Assembly: GCA_964370235.1 (NCBI GenBank)
Contig: CAYJIL010000060.1
Coordinates: 1 to 14,757 of the forward strand
Direction: 5' to 3'
Length of the DNA: 14,757 nt
Source: CAYJIL01 sp964370235
Lineage (GTDB): Bacteria > Bacteroidota > Bacteroidia > Bacteroidales > Rikenellaceae
This document shows positions 5,982-13,938 of this stretch, one piece after another (the first letter of the stretch is position 1; every line of letters starts with the position of its first letter). The notes under the pieces are model-generated. The model had not been told where the DNA came from. It did no database searches and saw only the letters and a list, made by a program, of their open reading frames with translations. The translations under genes were made by a program, and so were the position numbers.

Positions 5982-7767
5982 ATTGTGGATAGTGAATTGT
6001 TTTTGTTTTCATAGCCTCATATAGTGCAGGCCTAGTAATTGTGTCGGTCAAATATTTCTCGATTACAAGCGAGGCAATGGGCGCAGCTACCGAAGCACCA
6101 AACCTACCATGTTCGATATATGCCATGACTGCAATCTTAGGGTTGTCTTTGGGTGCAAAGCACACAAACGTAGAGTGGTCGGCACCACGATTCTCTGCTG
6201 TTCCCGTCTTTCCGCATATATCTAGACCATCTACCTTTGCAATTAAGCCTGTTCCACTCTCGTTAACTCCTTTGTACATTGCATCGACAAAGGTGTCAAA
6301 ATATTTGGTATCGATGGTGGTATATTGCTTTTCGTAGAATCGCTTGTCGATAGAGTCGCCATCGATGCTCTTAATGATGTGTGGTATGTAGTAGTGCCCA
6401 CGATTGGCAAGAATGGCTGTAAAGTTTGCCATCTGAAGCGGAGTAACGCTAATTTCGCCTTGACCAATAGAGAGCGAAACGGTTGTAAGGTAGCTCCACC
6501 GCTTGTTATACATTTTATCAAAATAGCTCGAGGTAGGGATATTACCCTTTAGCTCGCCCAAGAAATCGGACTCAAGCTTGCGACCAAAACCCATCGATAG
6601 AACATGGTTGCGCCACGAGTCAAATGCCTTTTGTGTAGAGCCATATTTTTTGTTCTCGATAATTGCTTTATAGACATAACAAAAATATGCATTACACGAT
6701 GTTTGAATACCATACTCTAGGGCAAGTGGCGAAGCATGTGCATGGCAGCCAACTCCACGGCCTATGGGGAATCCTCCGTGACACGAATATTGTGTTTCGG
6801 GGGTAAAGACGCCCTCTTGCAAACCAATCAAACCAGTTGCCATTTTAAACGTAGAACCAGGAGGGTAGTATGCCATCACTGCTCGGTTATAGAGTGGTTT
6901 TTTGGGGTCACGCAGCAGTGATATATAATTTGTACTACGAGTTCTTCCAATGAGTTTATCGGGATTATAGGTTGGGCTACTCACCATTGCTAATATCTCG
7001 CCCGTAGCAGGTTCGATTGCCACAATACTACCAATCTTACCCTGCATTAACTCCTCGCCCAAAAGCTGTATTCTAGCATCGATGGTAGAGACAATTGCCT
7101 TGCCGGGAATGGCTAGCGTATCGGCTGCACCATCGGCATATTCGCCCTTAACGATTCCGTGTACATCGACAAGCTGCATTTTTACACCCTTGCGACCACG
7201 CAACTCCTCTTCATAGGCTCTCTCGATGCCAGTTAGCCCTATATAGTCGCCCGATTTATAGTAGCTATCGGCCTCGATATGGCGACGGCTCACCTCGCCA
7301 ACATATCCTAGCAAGTTGCCTGCCGTGTTATGAGGGTAGGAGCGTATGGTGCGATACTGAGTATAAAAACCCGGGAGCGTTTGCTCATCGAGCCTTAGCT
7401 TCATTTGCTTACTAAGCTGCTTAAAAATTGTAGATGGTCGGCGAGAAGAGAATTTCTTTGCCTTGGTTAGCTCCTTTACAAGATCCTCTTTGCTCACCGA
7501 AATAGTGTTGCAAAGCGCCATTGTGTCAAATGGTTCCATATCCATAGGAACAACCATAAGGTCATAGGAGTCCTTGCTCTGAGCCAAGAATAGCCCATTG
7601 CGGTCGTACACCTCGCCACGAGGAGGAAATTGCACCTGATGGCGTATAGCATTTCCTTGTGCTAGGTGTTTATATTTGTCCGAAAAAATTTGTAACTGTG
7701 CTAGGCGAAATATCATCACGCCAGCCACTAATATCATTACAAATCTAAGTATATTATATCTGGTCAT
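5971..7767 (-). CDS. mrdA: Penicillin-binding protein 2 (class B transpeptidase)
   Basis: Cross-links new peptidoglycan during elongation and activates RodA; target of mecillinam in E. coli. The 598 residues show one membrane anchor (about 5-25), the dimerisation/pedestal domain (about 45-210, with P48-P-R-G-E-V-Y-D-R-N-G near its start) and a transpeptidase domain (about 240-575). All three active-site motifs are intact: S305-T-F-K308 in P-P-G-S-T-F-K, S357-C-N359, and K520-T-G522. A cluster of Cys and His lies just before the second motif (C329, H330, C341, H342, H344, C358) and could bind a metal. It lies 18 bases after mreD and overlaps rodA by 11 bases. The neighbours mark it as the elongation (PBP2) and not the division (PBP3/FtsI) enzyme. 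Confidence 0.96.
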   Translation of the reverse strand: MTRYNILRFVMILVAGVMIFRLAQLQIFSDKYKHLAQGNAIRHQVQFPPRGEVYDRNGLFLAQSKDSYDLMVVPMDMEPFDTMALCNTISVSKEDLVKELTKAKKFSSRRPSTIFKQLSKQMKLRLDEQTLPGFYTQYRTIRSYPHNTAGNLLGYVGEVSRRHIEADSYYKSGDYIGLTGIERAYEEELRGRKGVKMQLVDVHGIVKGEYADGAADTLAIPGKAIVSTIDARIQLLGEELMQGKIGSIVAIEPATGEILAMVSSPTYNPDKLIGRTRSTNYISLLRDPKKPLYNRAVMAYYPPGSTFKMATGLIGLQEGVFTPETQYSCHGGFPIGRGVGCHAHASPLALEYGIQTSCNAYFCYVYKAIIENKKYGSTQKAFDSWRNHVLSMGFGRKLESDFLGELKGNIPTSSYFDKMYNKRWSYLTTVSLSIGQGEISVTPLQMANFTAILANRGHYYIPHIIKSIDGDSIDKRFYEKQYTTIDTKYFDTFVDAMYKGVNESGTGLIAKVDGLDICGKTGTAENRGADHSTFVCFAPKDNPKIAVMAYIEHGRFGASVAAPIASLVIEKYLTDTITRPALYEAMKTKTIHYPQYDK

Positions 7768-7785
7768 GCTAGCTGCCTGAAAAAT

Positions 7786-8304
7786 CTATTTTTTACTTTT
7801 GTGTGGAGAGAAAAGTGGTAGCTGATAGATGTAGATTAAGAGTATGGTCAAAACAGTACTGATAACAAACTTGGGCACTAGCAATTTGAGCGAATATGCC
7901 GCAAGTGTATCGAGATAGAAGATTGTGAGATTGTTAATAATAACAATCACAGTACAGTACAAAAGAAAGGGTAGTGCTCCCACTCTCGAAGATGTGACGA
8001 TGATATTATCGTTCAAATCGTCATGGCTAATAAATAGCTTGAGAACAACTCCTCTAATAAAGCCTATCAATATAGAGGCAATAGTGTAGATACCCGAAGT
8101 CGAAGATACCAAGTCCATAGCCATACCATAGGCAGCACCATATAGTAGCATCATTGCACCAGATGTCGAAGAGGGTAAAAGCATAAGTGCCACTACATAC
8201 ATATATATGTTTATGTAGTTCGAAATCTGGAGATTATCAAACAAAAACGTTTGCAGCACTAGCGTAAAAATAAATAGTGCTATAAATTCATATACTCTAG
8301 CCAT
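7786..8304 (-). CDS. mreD: Rod shape-determining protein MreD
   Basis: Inner-membrane component of the elongasome that works with MreC to control RodA-PBP2. The 172 residues (usual length about 160-175) are mostly hydrophobic, with about five membrane segments (roughly 5-22, 30-45, 48-66, 72-92, 110-130 and a last one near 143-165; boundaries by eye). The one recognisable family motif is G60-M-A-M-D64 inside the third segment. MreD is poorly conserved, so the call rests mostly on size, hydrophobic pattern and exact position between mreC (5 bases upstream) and mrdA (18 bases downstream). It ends in a short basic tail (H-K-S-K-K), expected on the cytoplasmic side. Confidence 0.92.
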   Translation of the reverse strand: MARVYEFIALFIFTLVLQTFLFDNLQISNYINIYMYVVALMLLPSSTSGAMMLLYGAAYGMAMDLVSSTSGIYTIASILIGFIRGVVLKLFISHDDLNDNIIVTSSRVGALPFLLYCTVIVIINNLTIFYLDTLAAYSLKLLVPKFVISTVLTILLIYIYQLPLFSPHKSKK

Positions 8305-8309
8305 AACTG

Positions 8310-9146
8310 CTACTCTGTAATATTATTCTCCTCTAGGAGCATCTCTCGCTCATAACCATCAAGGTACTTTACTGCAATTACATTTTCGAGCCTTCCCATT
8401 TGCTGGGTTAGGGCTATCTTTGCCTTGTAGTAAGTACCGTTCACTAGCTCATAACTGTCGATTACCCCAATATTAATATCGGCCGGAAAGATAGAGGAGT
8501 AGGTTGTCGAGGTAATAGTGTCGCCCTTTTCGAGTTGAGCGTACTTTGGAATTTCGGTCATAGTAACATATTCGTTACTTACACCATCCCACAAGATCGA
8601 ACCATAGTAGTCGCTATCTTTAATCTTACCACTACTACGAAAATCGATATTCAAAACCGAAATCGCAACCGAGAATTTATCTGATACCCCAATTACATAA
8701 CCCACAATACCCGATGGAGCCAAAAGCGCCATTTTGTCTTGTATACCATCCCTTGAGCCTTTGTCTAGGGTGATGTAGTTGCGTAATTTAACGATGCTAT
8801 TGCTAACAACCGTTACGGGAATATATTCATATCTACCCGCTATTACACTATCAACCAACGTTGTGTCGGCAGCATAGTAGTCTAGCGTGCTACGCATACT
8901 ATCTGCCTGAGCACGCAAATTTGCAAGCTCTGCCGACAATAGACGATTCTCCTCCCTTAAATTTATAAAGGAGGAGATATCATTATATAGCCCATCAATA
9001 CTAGAGGTAAGCGCCCACGAAAGTGTGCGAACTTCGCCATCGGCATGCACCGAACTACTTCTAAAGTAGCTGATAGCAAGTGCTTGTAGTATGATGAATA
9101 GTATGTAAACATGAATCTTTCTGATAAACAGAAAAAACTTATCCAT
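8310..9146 (-). CDS. mreC: Rod shape-determining protein MreC
   Basis: Bitopic membrane protein whose periplasmic part binds PBP2 and switches on elongation. The 278 residues contain a short cytoplasmic N-terminus, one membrane segment (about 12-28), a coiled coil (about 55-88, with R64-E-E-N-R-L-L and leucine spacing) that forms the dimer, and then two beta-rich domains (about 105-262). Family landmarks are V111-T-V-V-S-N, L127-D-K-G-S-R-D-G-I135 and G146-I-V-G-Y-V-I-G, and the second domain holds G208-D-T-I-T-S-T. The C-terminal residues 265-278 are acidic and probably loose. It follows mreB by 43 bases and precedes mreD by 5, with no promoter match in either gap, so it belongs to the same transcript. 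Confidence 0.96.
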   Translation of the reverse strand: MDKFFLFIRKIHVYILFIILQALAISYFRSSSVHADGEVRTLSWALTSSIDGLYNDISSFINLREENRLLSAELANLRAQADSMRSTLDYYAADTTLVDSVIAGRYEYIPVTVVSNSIVKLRNYITLDKGSRDGIQDKMALLAPSGIVGYVIGVSDKFSVAISVLNIDFRSSGKIKDSDYYGSILWDGVSNEYVTMTEIPKYAQLEKGDTITSTTYSSIFPADINIGVIDSYELVNGTYYKAKIALTQQMGRLENVIAVKYLDGYEREMLLEENNITE

Positions 9147-9189
9147 CTTATATATATAGTCTTGTAGGTGTGTCTCTAACTAGCAGAGG

Positions 9190-10209
9190 CTACTTCATAA
9201 GGAATGAGAACCTATCAATGTTCTTGAGTGCTACACCTGTACCACGAGCCACTGCACGAAGAGGATCTTCAGATACATGGAACTCGATTTGTACACGATC
9301 CGATAGCCTTTGTGCAAGACCCTTGATAAGTGCACCACCACCTGCTAGGTAGATACCTTTGTTTACGATATCGTTGTATAGCTCGGGTGGAGTCTTCTCT
9401 AGCACCTTCATAATTGCTGCATCAACCTTAACTAGCGATTTGTCTAGCGCATAGGCAATCTCTTGGTAAGATACCCACACCTCGTGTGGACGAGAGTCGA
9501 TAATGCTGTGCCCAATAACTCTAAAGTCTTCTGGTGGATCCTCTAGGTCTGATACTGCACTACCAACAGCGATTTTGATTTGCTCGGCTGTGCGGTCACC
9601 AATCTTGATGTTATGTTGCTGGCGCATATATGCCTGAATATCTTCGCTAAAGACGTCACCTGCAACGTTAATACTCTCGTTACAAACGATACCACCAAGC
9701 GAGATAACTGCTATCTCGGTTGTACCACCACCTATATCTACTACCATGTGCCCCTCTGGAGCCTCAACATCTAGCCCTATTCCCAGAGCAGCTGCCATTG
9801 GCTCATAAATTAGGTATACATCACGGCCACCAGCGTGCTCTGCCGAGTCTCTAACGGCACGTATCTCTACGTTGGTTGAGCCCGAAGGAATACAGATTAC
9901 CATACGCAAAGAAGACGATAGCACACTGCGCTGCTTAATCATCTTAATCATACCACGTATCATAACCTCGGCAGCATTAAAGTCTGCAATTACTCCATCA
10001 CGAAGTGGACGTATAGTCTTTATGTTGTCAGGTGTCTTACCGTGCATTTGGCGTGCACGATCACCAATAGCGATCAACTTTCCAGATAGCGCATCAACTG
10101 CAACCACACTAGGCTGGTCAACTACAATCTTATCGTTATGAATGATAAGAGTGTTAGCTGTGCCAAGGTCCATGGCTATCTCTTGTGTGAAAAACGAAAA
10201 AAGTCCCAT
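9190..10209 (-). CDS. mreB: Rod shape-determining protein MreB (bacterial actin)
   Basis: Membrane-bound actin homologue whose short filaments steer side-wall synthesis around the cell. At 339 residues it has the normal length. The actin-fold motifs are intact: phosphate 1 at D14-L-G-T-A-N-T20, the connect/catalytic region with E136-P-M-A-A-A, phosphate 2 at V157-D-I-G-G-G-T-T164, and the adenosine motif A289-G-G-G-A-L. The N-terminal M-G-L-F-S-F-F is the kind of hydrophobic end that anchors MreB to the membrane. Residues 231-246 (V-I-G-H-S-I-I-D-S-R-P-H-E-V-W-V) diverge from the usual G-R-D-L-x-x-G-L-P form. It heads mreBCD-mrdA-rodA. A large hairpin lies between purH and this gene, and I see no exact promoter match there, so it may depend on read-through from purH. 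Confidence 0.97.
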   Translation of the reverse strand: MGLFSFFTQEIAMDLGTANTLIIHNDKIVVDQPSVVAVDALSGKLIAIGDRARQMHGKTPDNIKTIRPLRDGVIADFNAAEVMIRGMIKMIKQRSVLSSSLRMVICIPSGSTNVEIRAVRDSAEHAGGRDVYLIYEPMAAALGIGLDVEAPEGHMVVDIGGGTTEIAVISLGGIVCNESINVAGDVFSEDIQAYMRQQHNIKIGDRTAEQIKIAVGSAVSDLEDPPEDFRVIGHSIIDSRPHEVWVSYQEIAYALDKSLVKVDAAIMKVLEKTPPELYNDIVNKGIYLAGGGALIKGLAQRLSDRVQIEFHVSEDPLRAVARGTGVALKNIDRFSFLMK

Positions 10210-10230
10210 TATATTTTTTATTTGGCTTTA

Positions 10231-10269
10231 ACTAAGGGTAGAATCCCAAAAAGATTCTACCCTTTAGTA
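10231..10269 (-). other. Long intercistronic hairpin between purH and mreB
   Basis: The arms AAGGGTAGAATC (10234-10245) and GATTCTACCCTT (10253-10264) pair perfectly over 12 bp with a 7-base loop, and the stem extends by about three pairs past a one-base bulge (ACT at 10231-10233 with AGT at 10266-10268). On the minus strand it starts about a dozen bases after the purH stop and ends 21 bases before mreB. The bases after the stem are AGTTAAAGCC, so the U-run of an intrinsic terminator is missing. It may be a leaky terminator, or a stem that protects or separates the purH and mreB parts of one message. Confidence 0.6.
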
Positions 10270-10280
10270 AGTCATAATTT

Positions 10281-11801
10281 CTAGTGTTTGAAGTGACGCA
10301 TACCCGTCATGACCATTGCCATGCCGTTTGCGTTACAATATTCGATAGTGTCTGAATCTCTCATCGAGCCACCTGGCTGGATGATTGTGTCGATACCCTC
10401 GGCGTGTGCAATCTCGGCACAATCTGCAAATGGGAAGAATGCGTCTGATGCAAGCACCGAACCCGCAAGTTCAAAATCAAACGACTTAGCCTTTGCAATA
10501 GCTTGGCGAAGTGCATCAACACGAGATGTTTGGCCAACACCGCTAGCTAGTAGCATAGAGCCCTTTGCAAGCACGATAGCATTACTCTTTGAGTGCTTAA
10601 CGATTTTGTTAGCAAAGATCAAATCCTCTTTTTGAGCATCTGATACGCTCTGGCTAGTTACACACTCCATTGGAGTATCTACACCACCAACTTTGTTATC
10701 TGGCTCTTGTGCTGCAATACCACCCAAAAGCGTGCGCATTTGCATTGGAGATTTACCATCACCTTTTTGCTCAAGGATAATACGGTTTTTCTTAGACTTT
10801 AGAGTCTCTAGTGCCTCTGGAGCATATGATGGAGCGATGATAACCTCAAAGAACAGTTTGTTAATCTCTTGAGCTGCTAGAGCGTCAATTTCTCTGTTAC
10901 AAACTAGCACACCACCAAATGCCGAAACTGGATCGCCTGCAAGAGCATCTTTCCATGCCTCTACAACGCTCTCTCTTGTTGCAACACCACAAGCGTTGTT
11001 GTGCTTAAGAATTGCAAACGTAGTTTTATCGAATTCGCCAATTAGGTTAATGGCTGCATCGATATCTAGCATATTGTTGTATGAAATATCTTTACCGTTT
11101 AGCTTAGTGAATAGAGCATCGATGTCGCCATAGAACTTAGCCGCTTGGTGTGGGTTCTCGCCATAACGAAGAGGAGTACCACCCGAGTGAGTGATGCGAA
11201 TTTCGTCTAGGTTTTGCTCACAGTTAAAGTAGTTGAAAATTGCGCTGTCATATGATGAGCTAACTGCAAAAGCATGAGCTGCAAAACGCAAACGATTCTC
11301 AACGGTTGTAGCTGCGCCTTGTGCTTGCATAAGCTCCATAAGCTCGCCATATTGCTTAACAGACGGAATGATAACAACGTCTTTGTAGTTTTTAGCCGCT
11401 GCACGAATAAGCGAAATACCACCAATATCGATTTTCTCGATAATTTGCTGGTGCTCGGCGCCACTCTTAACAGTCTCCTCAAATGGGTATAGGTCTACAA
11501 TTACAAGGTCAATTTCTGGAATGTTATATTCTGTAAGTTGCTCACCATCGGTAGGGTTGTCACGGCGTGCAAGAATACCACCAAATACTCCCGGGTGAAG
11601 TGTCTTAACACGACCACCAAGAATAGAAGGGTAGCCAGTTAGACCCTCTACTGGGTTTGCCTTAATGCCTCTTGACTCAATAAAGTCTAATGTACCACCT
11701 GTTGAGTAAATTTCAACACCCTCTTTTGCTAGAAAATCAACAATCTCACCAAGTCCATCCTTGTAGAACACTGAGATTAATGCGCTCTTTATCTTTTTCA
11801 C
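10281..11801 (-). CDS. purH: Bifunctional AICAR transformylase / IMP cyclohydrolase
   Basis: Carries out the last two steps of purine synthesis: formylation of AICAR with 10-formyl-THF to FAICAR, then ring closure to IMP. The 506 residues are full length. The N-terminal MGS-like cyclohydrolase domain (about 1-190) shows Y32-S-T-G-G-T and G63-R-V-K66-T-L-H69-P. The transformylase domain (about 200-506) shows L211-R-Y-G-E-N-P-H218-Q and the catalytic pair K266-H267 in K-H-N-N-A-C-G; Ala replaces the more usual Pro after the two Asn. The start codon is GTG at 11801; a stop lies two codons upstream in frame, so no earlier start exists. It follows the DUF3127 gene by 38 bases and precedes mreB, an order I know from Bacteroidales. 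Confidence 0.97.
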   Translation of the reverse strand: MKKIKSALISVFYKDGLGEIVDFLAKEGVEIYSTGGTLDFIESRGIKANPVEGLTGYPSILGGRVKTLHPGVFGGILARRDNPTDGEQLTEYNIPEIDLVIVDLYPFEETVKSGAEHQQIIEKIDIGGISLIRAAAKNYKDVVIIPSVKQYGELMELMQAQGAATTVENRLRFAAHAFAVSSSYDSAIFNYFNCEQNLDEIRITHSGGTPLRYGENPHQAAKFYGDIDALFTKLNGKDISYNNMLDIDAAINLIGEFDKTTFAILKHNNACGVATRESVVEAWKDALAGDPVSAFGGVLVCNREIDALAAQEINKLFFEVIIAPSYAPEALETLKSKKNRIILEQKGDGKSPMQMRTLLGGIAAQEPDNKVGGVDTPMECVTSQSVSDAQKEDLIFANKIVKHSKSNAIVLAKGSMLLASGVGQTSRVDALRQAIAKAKSFDFELAGSVLASDAFFPFADCAEIAHAEGIDTIIQPGGSMRDSDTIEYCNANGMAMVMTGMRHFKH

Positions 11802-11839
11802 TACTTATATTTTTTAAAACTATTATTACTTACAATTAT

Positions 11840-12193
11840 TTAGAAAGGCATATCCTCGCCCGATGGCATATCGTCAATTATTGGCATATCGTTTGCCATT
11901 GGCATAGGACCAGCCTCTTGTGGGGGCTGCTGGCGAGTAATGCGCCATGCACGCACCTCGGTAAACCAACGACCGTTATATTCTCTTGACTCGATATTTA
12001 CGCTAACATCTACCTTGTCGCCCGCTTTGTAGCTAGAGAGCTCAGAGATTTTATCTCCCCAAAACGTTACACAAAGTCTTTTATTAAACTCTCCCGGTAG
12101 CTGCAATATTACATCTTGCTTTGTCCAGCTTCCTCTGGCAGACGAGCCACTAATTGGCGAGGCTAGCGTCTCGATAGTTCCCTCTATATTCAT
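11840..12193 (-). CDS. DUF3127 domain protein with an SSB-like acidic tail
   Basis: A 117-residue cytoplasmic protein that fits the DUF3127 family, known mostly from Bacteroidota and without proven function. The fold is probably an OB-like beta barrel over residues 1-87. Family landmarks are W23-T-K-Q-D near the first strands, F44-W-G-D47-K in the middle, and I67-E-S-R-E-Y-N-G-R-W76 with V80-R-A-W83. Residues 88-117 form a loose Pro/Met/Asp tail with three D-M-P units, ending G112-E-D-M-P-F117, very like the acidic D-D-I-P-F tip by which SSB recruits DNA-repair and replication partners. I infer, but cannot show, a role in single-strand nucleic acid binding or in docking to the same partners. 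It has its own consensus promoter and a leader of about 70 bases, and is first in the transcript leading to purH. Confidence 0.88.
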   Translation of the reverse strand: MNIEGTIETLASPISGSSARGSWTKQDVILQLPGEFNKRLCVTFWGDKISELSSYKAGDKVDVSVNIESREYNGRWFTEVRAWRITRQQPPQEAGPMPMANDMPIIDDMPSGEDMPF

Positions 12194-12229
12194 TTTTTAT
12201 GTGTTATATTCTTGTAGATAAATAACCTA

Positions 12230-12245
12230 TGCCCACCAAGGGGCA
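12230..12245 (-). promoter_or_regulatory. Small leader hairpin of the DUF3127 transcript
   Basis: TGCCC (12230-12234) and GGGCA (12241-12245) pair over 5 bp with a 6-base loop, near the predicted 5' end of the transcript. A second, weaker palindrome (GCAAA-A-TTTGC) overlaps it from 12243. It may stabilise the message; the stem is short and could be chance. Confidence 0.3.
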
Positions 12246-12267
12246 AAATTTGCTTACATTTCCCCAG

Positions 12268-12298
12268 CAAAGATAATAATATTTAATAGGAGTTCAAA
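12268..12298 (-). promoter_or_regulatory. Consensus promoter for the DUF3127-purH transcript
   Basis: On the minus strand TTTG (12295-12298), then 19 bases, then TATCTTTG (12268-12275): both boxes match the Bacteroidota consensus exactly at the expected spacing. The -7 box ends 74 bases before the DUF3127 ATG. It is the clearest promoter for the whole minus-strand cluster down to the GNAT gene. Confidence 0.7.
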
Positions 12299-12475
12299 AA
12301 ACTTTACCCCTTCTTACAGTAGCAACCAACACTAAGAGATGTTGTGTGAAAAAAATAACTATAAAAAACTTAAACATTCGCCAAATTTAACTAGTAAATC
12401 ATAACTTTTTGAAACTAAATTATTAAATTCAGCTATCACATTACAACGCTGATTCAAATATCATCTTTTATAAAA

Positions 12476-12507
12476 TTTCCAAATCCCGATTAATATTACT
12501 ATATTTG
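12476..12507 (+). promoter_or_regulatory. Probable promoter of nhaA
   Basis: TATATTTG (12500-12507) matches TAnnTTTG exactly. Twenty bases upstream is TTTC (12476-12479), one base off the -33 box. The predicted leader before the nhaA ATG is about 70 bases and AT-rich, and I see no convincing structure in it. Confidence 0.55.
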
Positions 12508-12583
12508 TAACCGCTTAAAAACGCAAATGTTTGTGAGTGAGACAAAAGCACAAAATAATAACTTTATAAAATAACAAAATTCG

Positions 12584-13906
12584 ATGAGCATCATTAAGTT
12601 TTCGAGAAGCACAGTTTATAAGCGCTTCACAGATTTTTTTCACACACCAATCGCAGGTGGAGTAGTACTATTTGGGTGTATGCTGCTAGCAATGATTCTA
12701 GCCAACCTACCATTCACAAAAGATTTTTATCACGATATATGGTCATCATATTTCATGATTGGTTTCGAAAACTTCAAGATTAGCTTCTCGCTAGAGCACT
12801 GGATTAACGATGGATTGATGATTATCTTCTTTTTTGTTGTTGGTCTTGAAATCAAAAGAGAGGTTATTGTGGGTGAGCTATCGTCGTTTAAAGATGCTCT
12901 TTTACCAATTGTAGCTGCAGTAGGTGGTATGGTAGTACCAGCACTTTTTTACTATATATTTAATGGTGGCACACCTACCGAGTCGGGCTGGGGTATCCCA
13001 ATGGCTACCGATATTGCATTTGCGCTAGGTATCCTGTTCTTGATGGGTAACAAAGTGCCAATGTCGCTAAAAATCTTCTTAACAGCTCTTGCTATTGTAG
13101 ATGACTTGGGTGCTATTGTTGTAATTGCAATGTTCTATTCGGGTGGTATTAACTGGTTGCTACTTGGTTGGGCTCTTATCATACTAATAGGCATGGTATT
13201 CCTTAACAGAATGGGTGTTGACAAAATGCGTTACTATGTTGCTCCTAGTATTGTTTTGTGGATTTTGTTCTTGTACTCGGGTGTACACGCTACAATTGCG
13301 GGTGTCCTTATTGCAATGACAATTCCGGTTGTCCCAAAGCTACCAAAGCGTTTCTTCACATACAAAACTCGTGCACTTCTTAATAGCTTTAACTCACTAG
13401 ATCGTCGTGAGCATGGCCTAATCCAAAACCACGATCAGTTTAAGATTGTACACCGCATGAACTCTATTGCAAAGGAGACAATTCCTCTTTCGCAGTGGTT
13501 AGAGAACAACCTACACGGTCTGGTTGCATACTTTATTATGCCAGTTTTTGCCTTTGCAAACGCAGGTATCACTATCTCTCCAGAGAGCTTCTCTTCGCTA
13601 GGTAGCGAGCAATCAATCGGTATTATCACAGGTCTTGTGCTAGGTAAGCCAGTGGGAATCTTTATTCTATGCTACCTTACTGTTAAGCTAGGCTTTGCAA
13701 AGCTACCACAAGGAGCATCGTGGATGTCACTTCTTGCAGTAGCATGTATGGGAGGTATTGGTTTCACTATGTCTATGTTTATTAACAACCTAGCATTTAG
13801 CGATGCTACGATGATTGACAATGGTAAACTATCTATTTTGGTTGCATCAATTGTTGCGGCTGTTCTGGGATGTGTGCTAATGACGCTTGCTGCCAAGAAA
13901 AAATAA
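12584..13906 (+). CDS. nhaA: Na+/H+ antiporter NhaA
   Basis: Inner-membrane antiporter that expels one Na+ (or Li+) for two incoming protons, for sodium and pH balance. The 440 residues give about 12 membrane segments. The ion-binding pair is present as D173-D174 in A-I-V-D-D-L-G-A (D163/D164 in E. coli), the assembly of broken helices shows A141-T142-D143-I-A-F-A, and K355 in L-G-K-P-V-G matches E. coli K300. Near the N-terminus, F84-V-V-G-L-E-I-K-R-E93 is the pH-sensing stretch. It is about 50 residues longer than the E. coli protein, mostly through a hydrophilic insert at about 252-298 between the membrane segments that end in I-P and restart at L-V-A-Y-F-I-M-P. The gene stands alone with its own promoter. 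I see no strong terminator after the stop. Confidence 0.96.
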   Translation: MSIIKFSRSTVYKRFTDFFHTPIAGGVVLFGCMLLAMILANLPFTKDFYHDIWSSYFMIGFENFKISFSLEHWINDGLMIIFFFVVGLEIKREVIVGELSSFKDALLPIVAAVGGMVVPALFYYIFNGGTPTESGWGIPMATDIAFALGILFLMGNKVPMSLKIFLTALAIVDDLGAIVVIAMFYSGGINWLLLGWALIILIGMVFLNRMGVDKMRYYVAPSIVLWILFLYSGVHATIAGVLIAMTIPVVPKLPKRFFTYKTRALLNSFNSLDRREHGLIQNHDQFKIVHRMNSIAKETIPLSQWLENNLHGLVAYFIMPVFAFANAGITISPESFSSLGSEQSIGIITGLVLGKPVGIFILCYLTVKLGFAKLPQGASWMSLLAVACMGGIGFTMSMFINNLAFSDATMIDNGKLSILVASIVAAVLGCVLMTLAAKKK

Positions 13907-13938
13907 ATTAGATATAAAATATAGTTTTTTCCTCATTT

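Larger units (their letters stand above)
12194..12583. other. Divergent control region between the DUF3127 gene and nhaA
   Basis: This is the only stretch above 300 bases without a gene. It holds a minus-strand promoter for the DUF3127 gene (12268-12298) with a leader of about 70 bases, a small hairpin in that leader (12230-12245), and a plus-strand promoter for nhaA (12476-12507). The middle, about 12300-12475, is AT-rich; I see no open frame, tRNA, clear hairpin or repeat in it. It could hold operator sites, but I recognise none. Confidence 0.6.
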
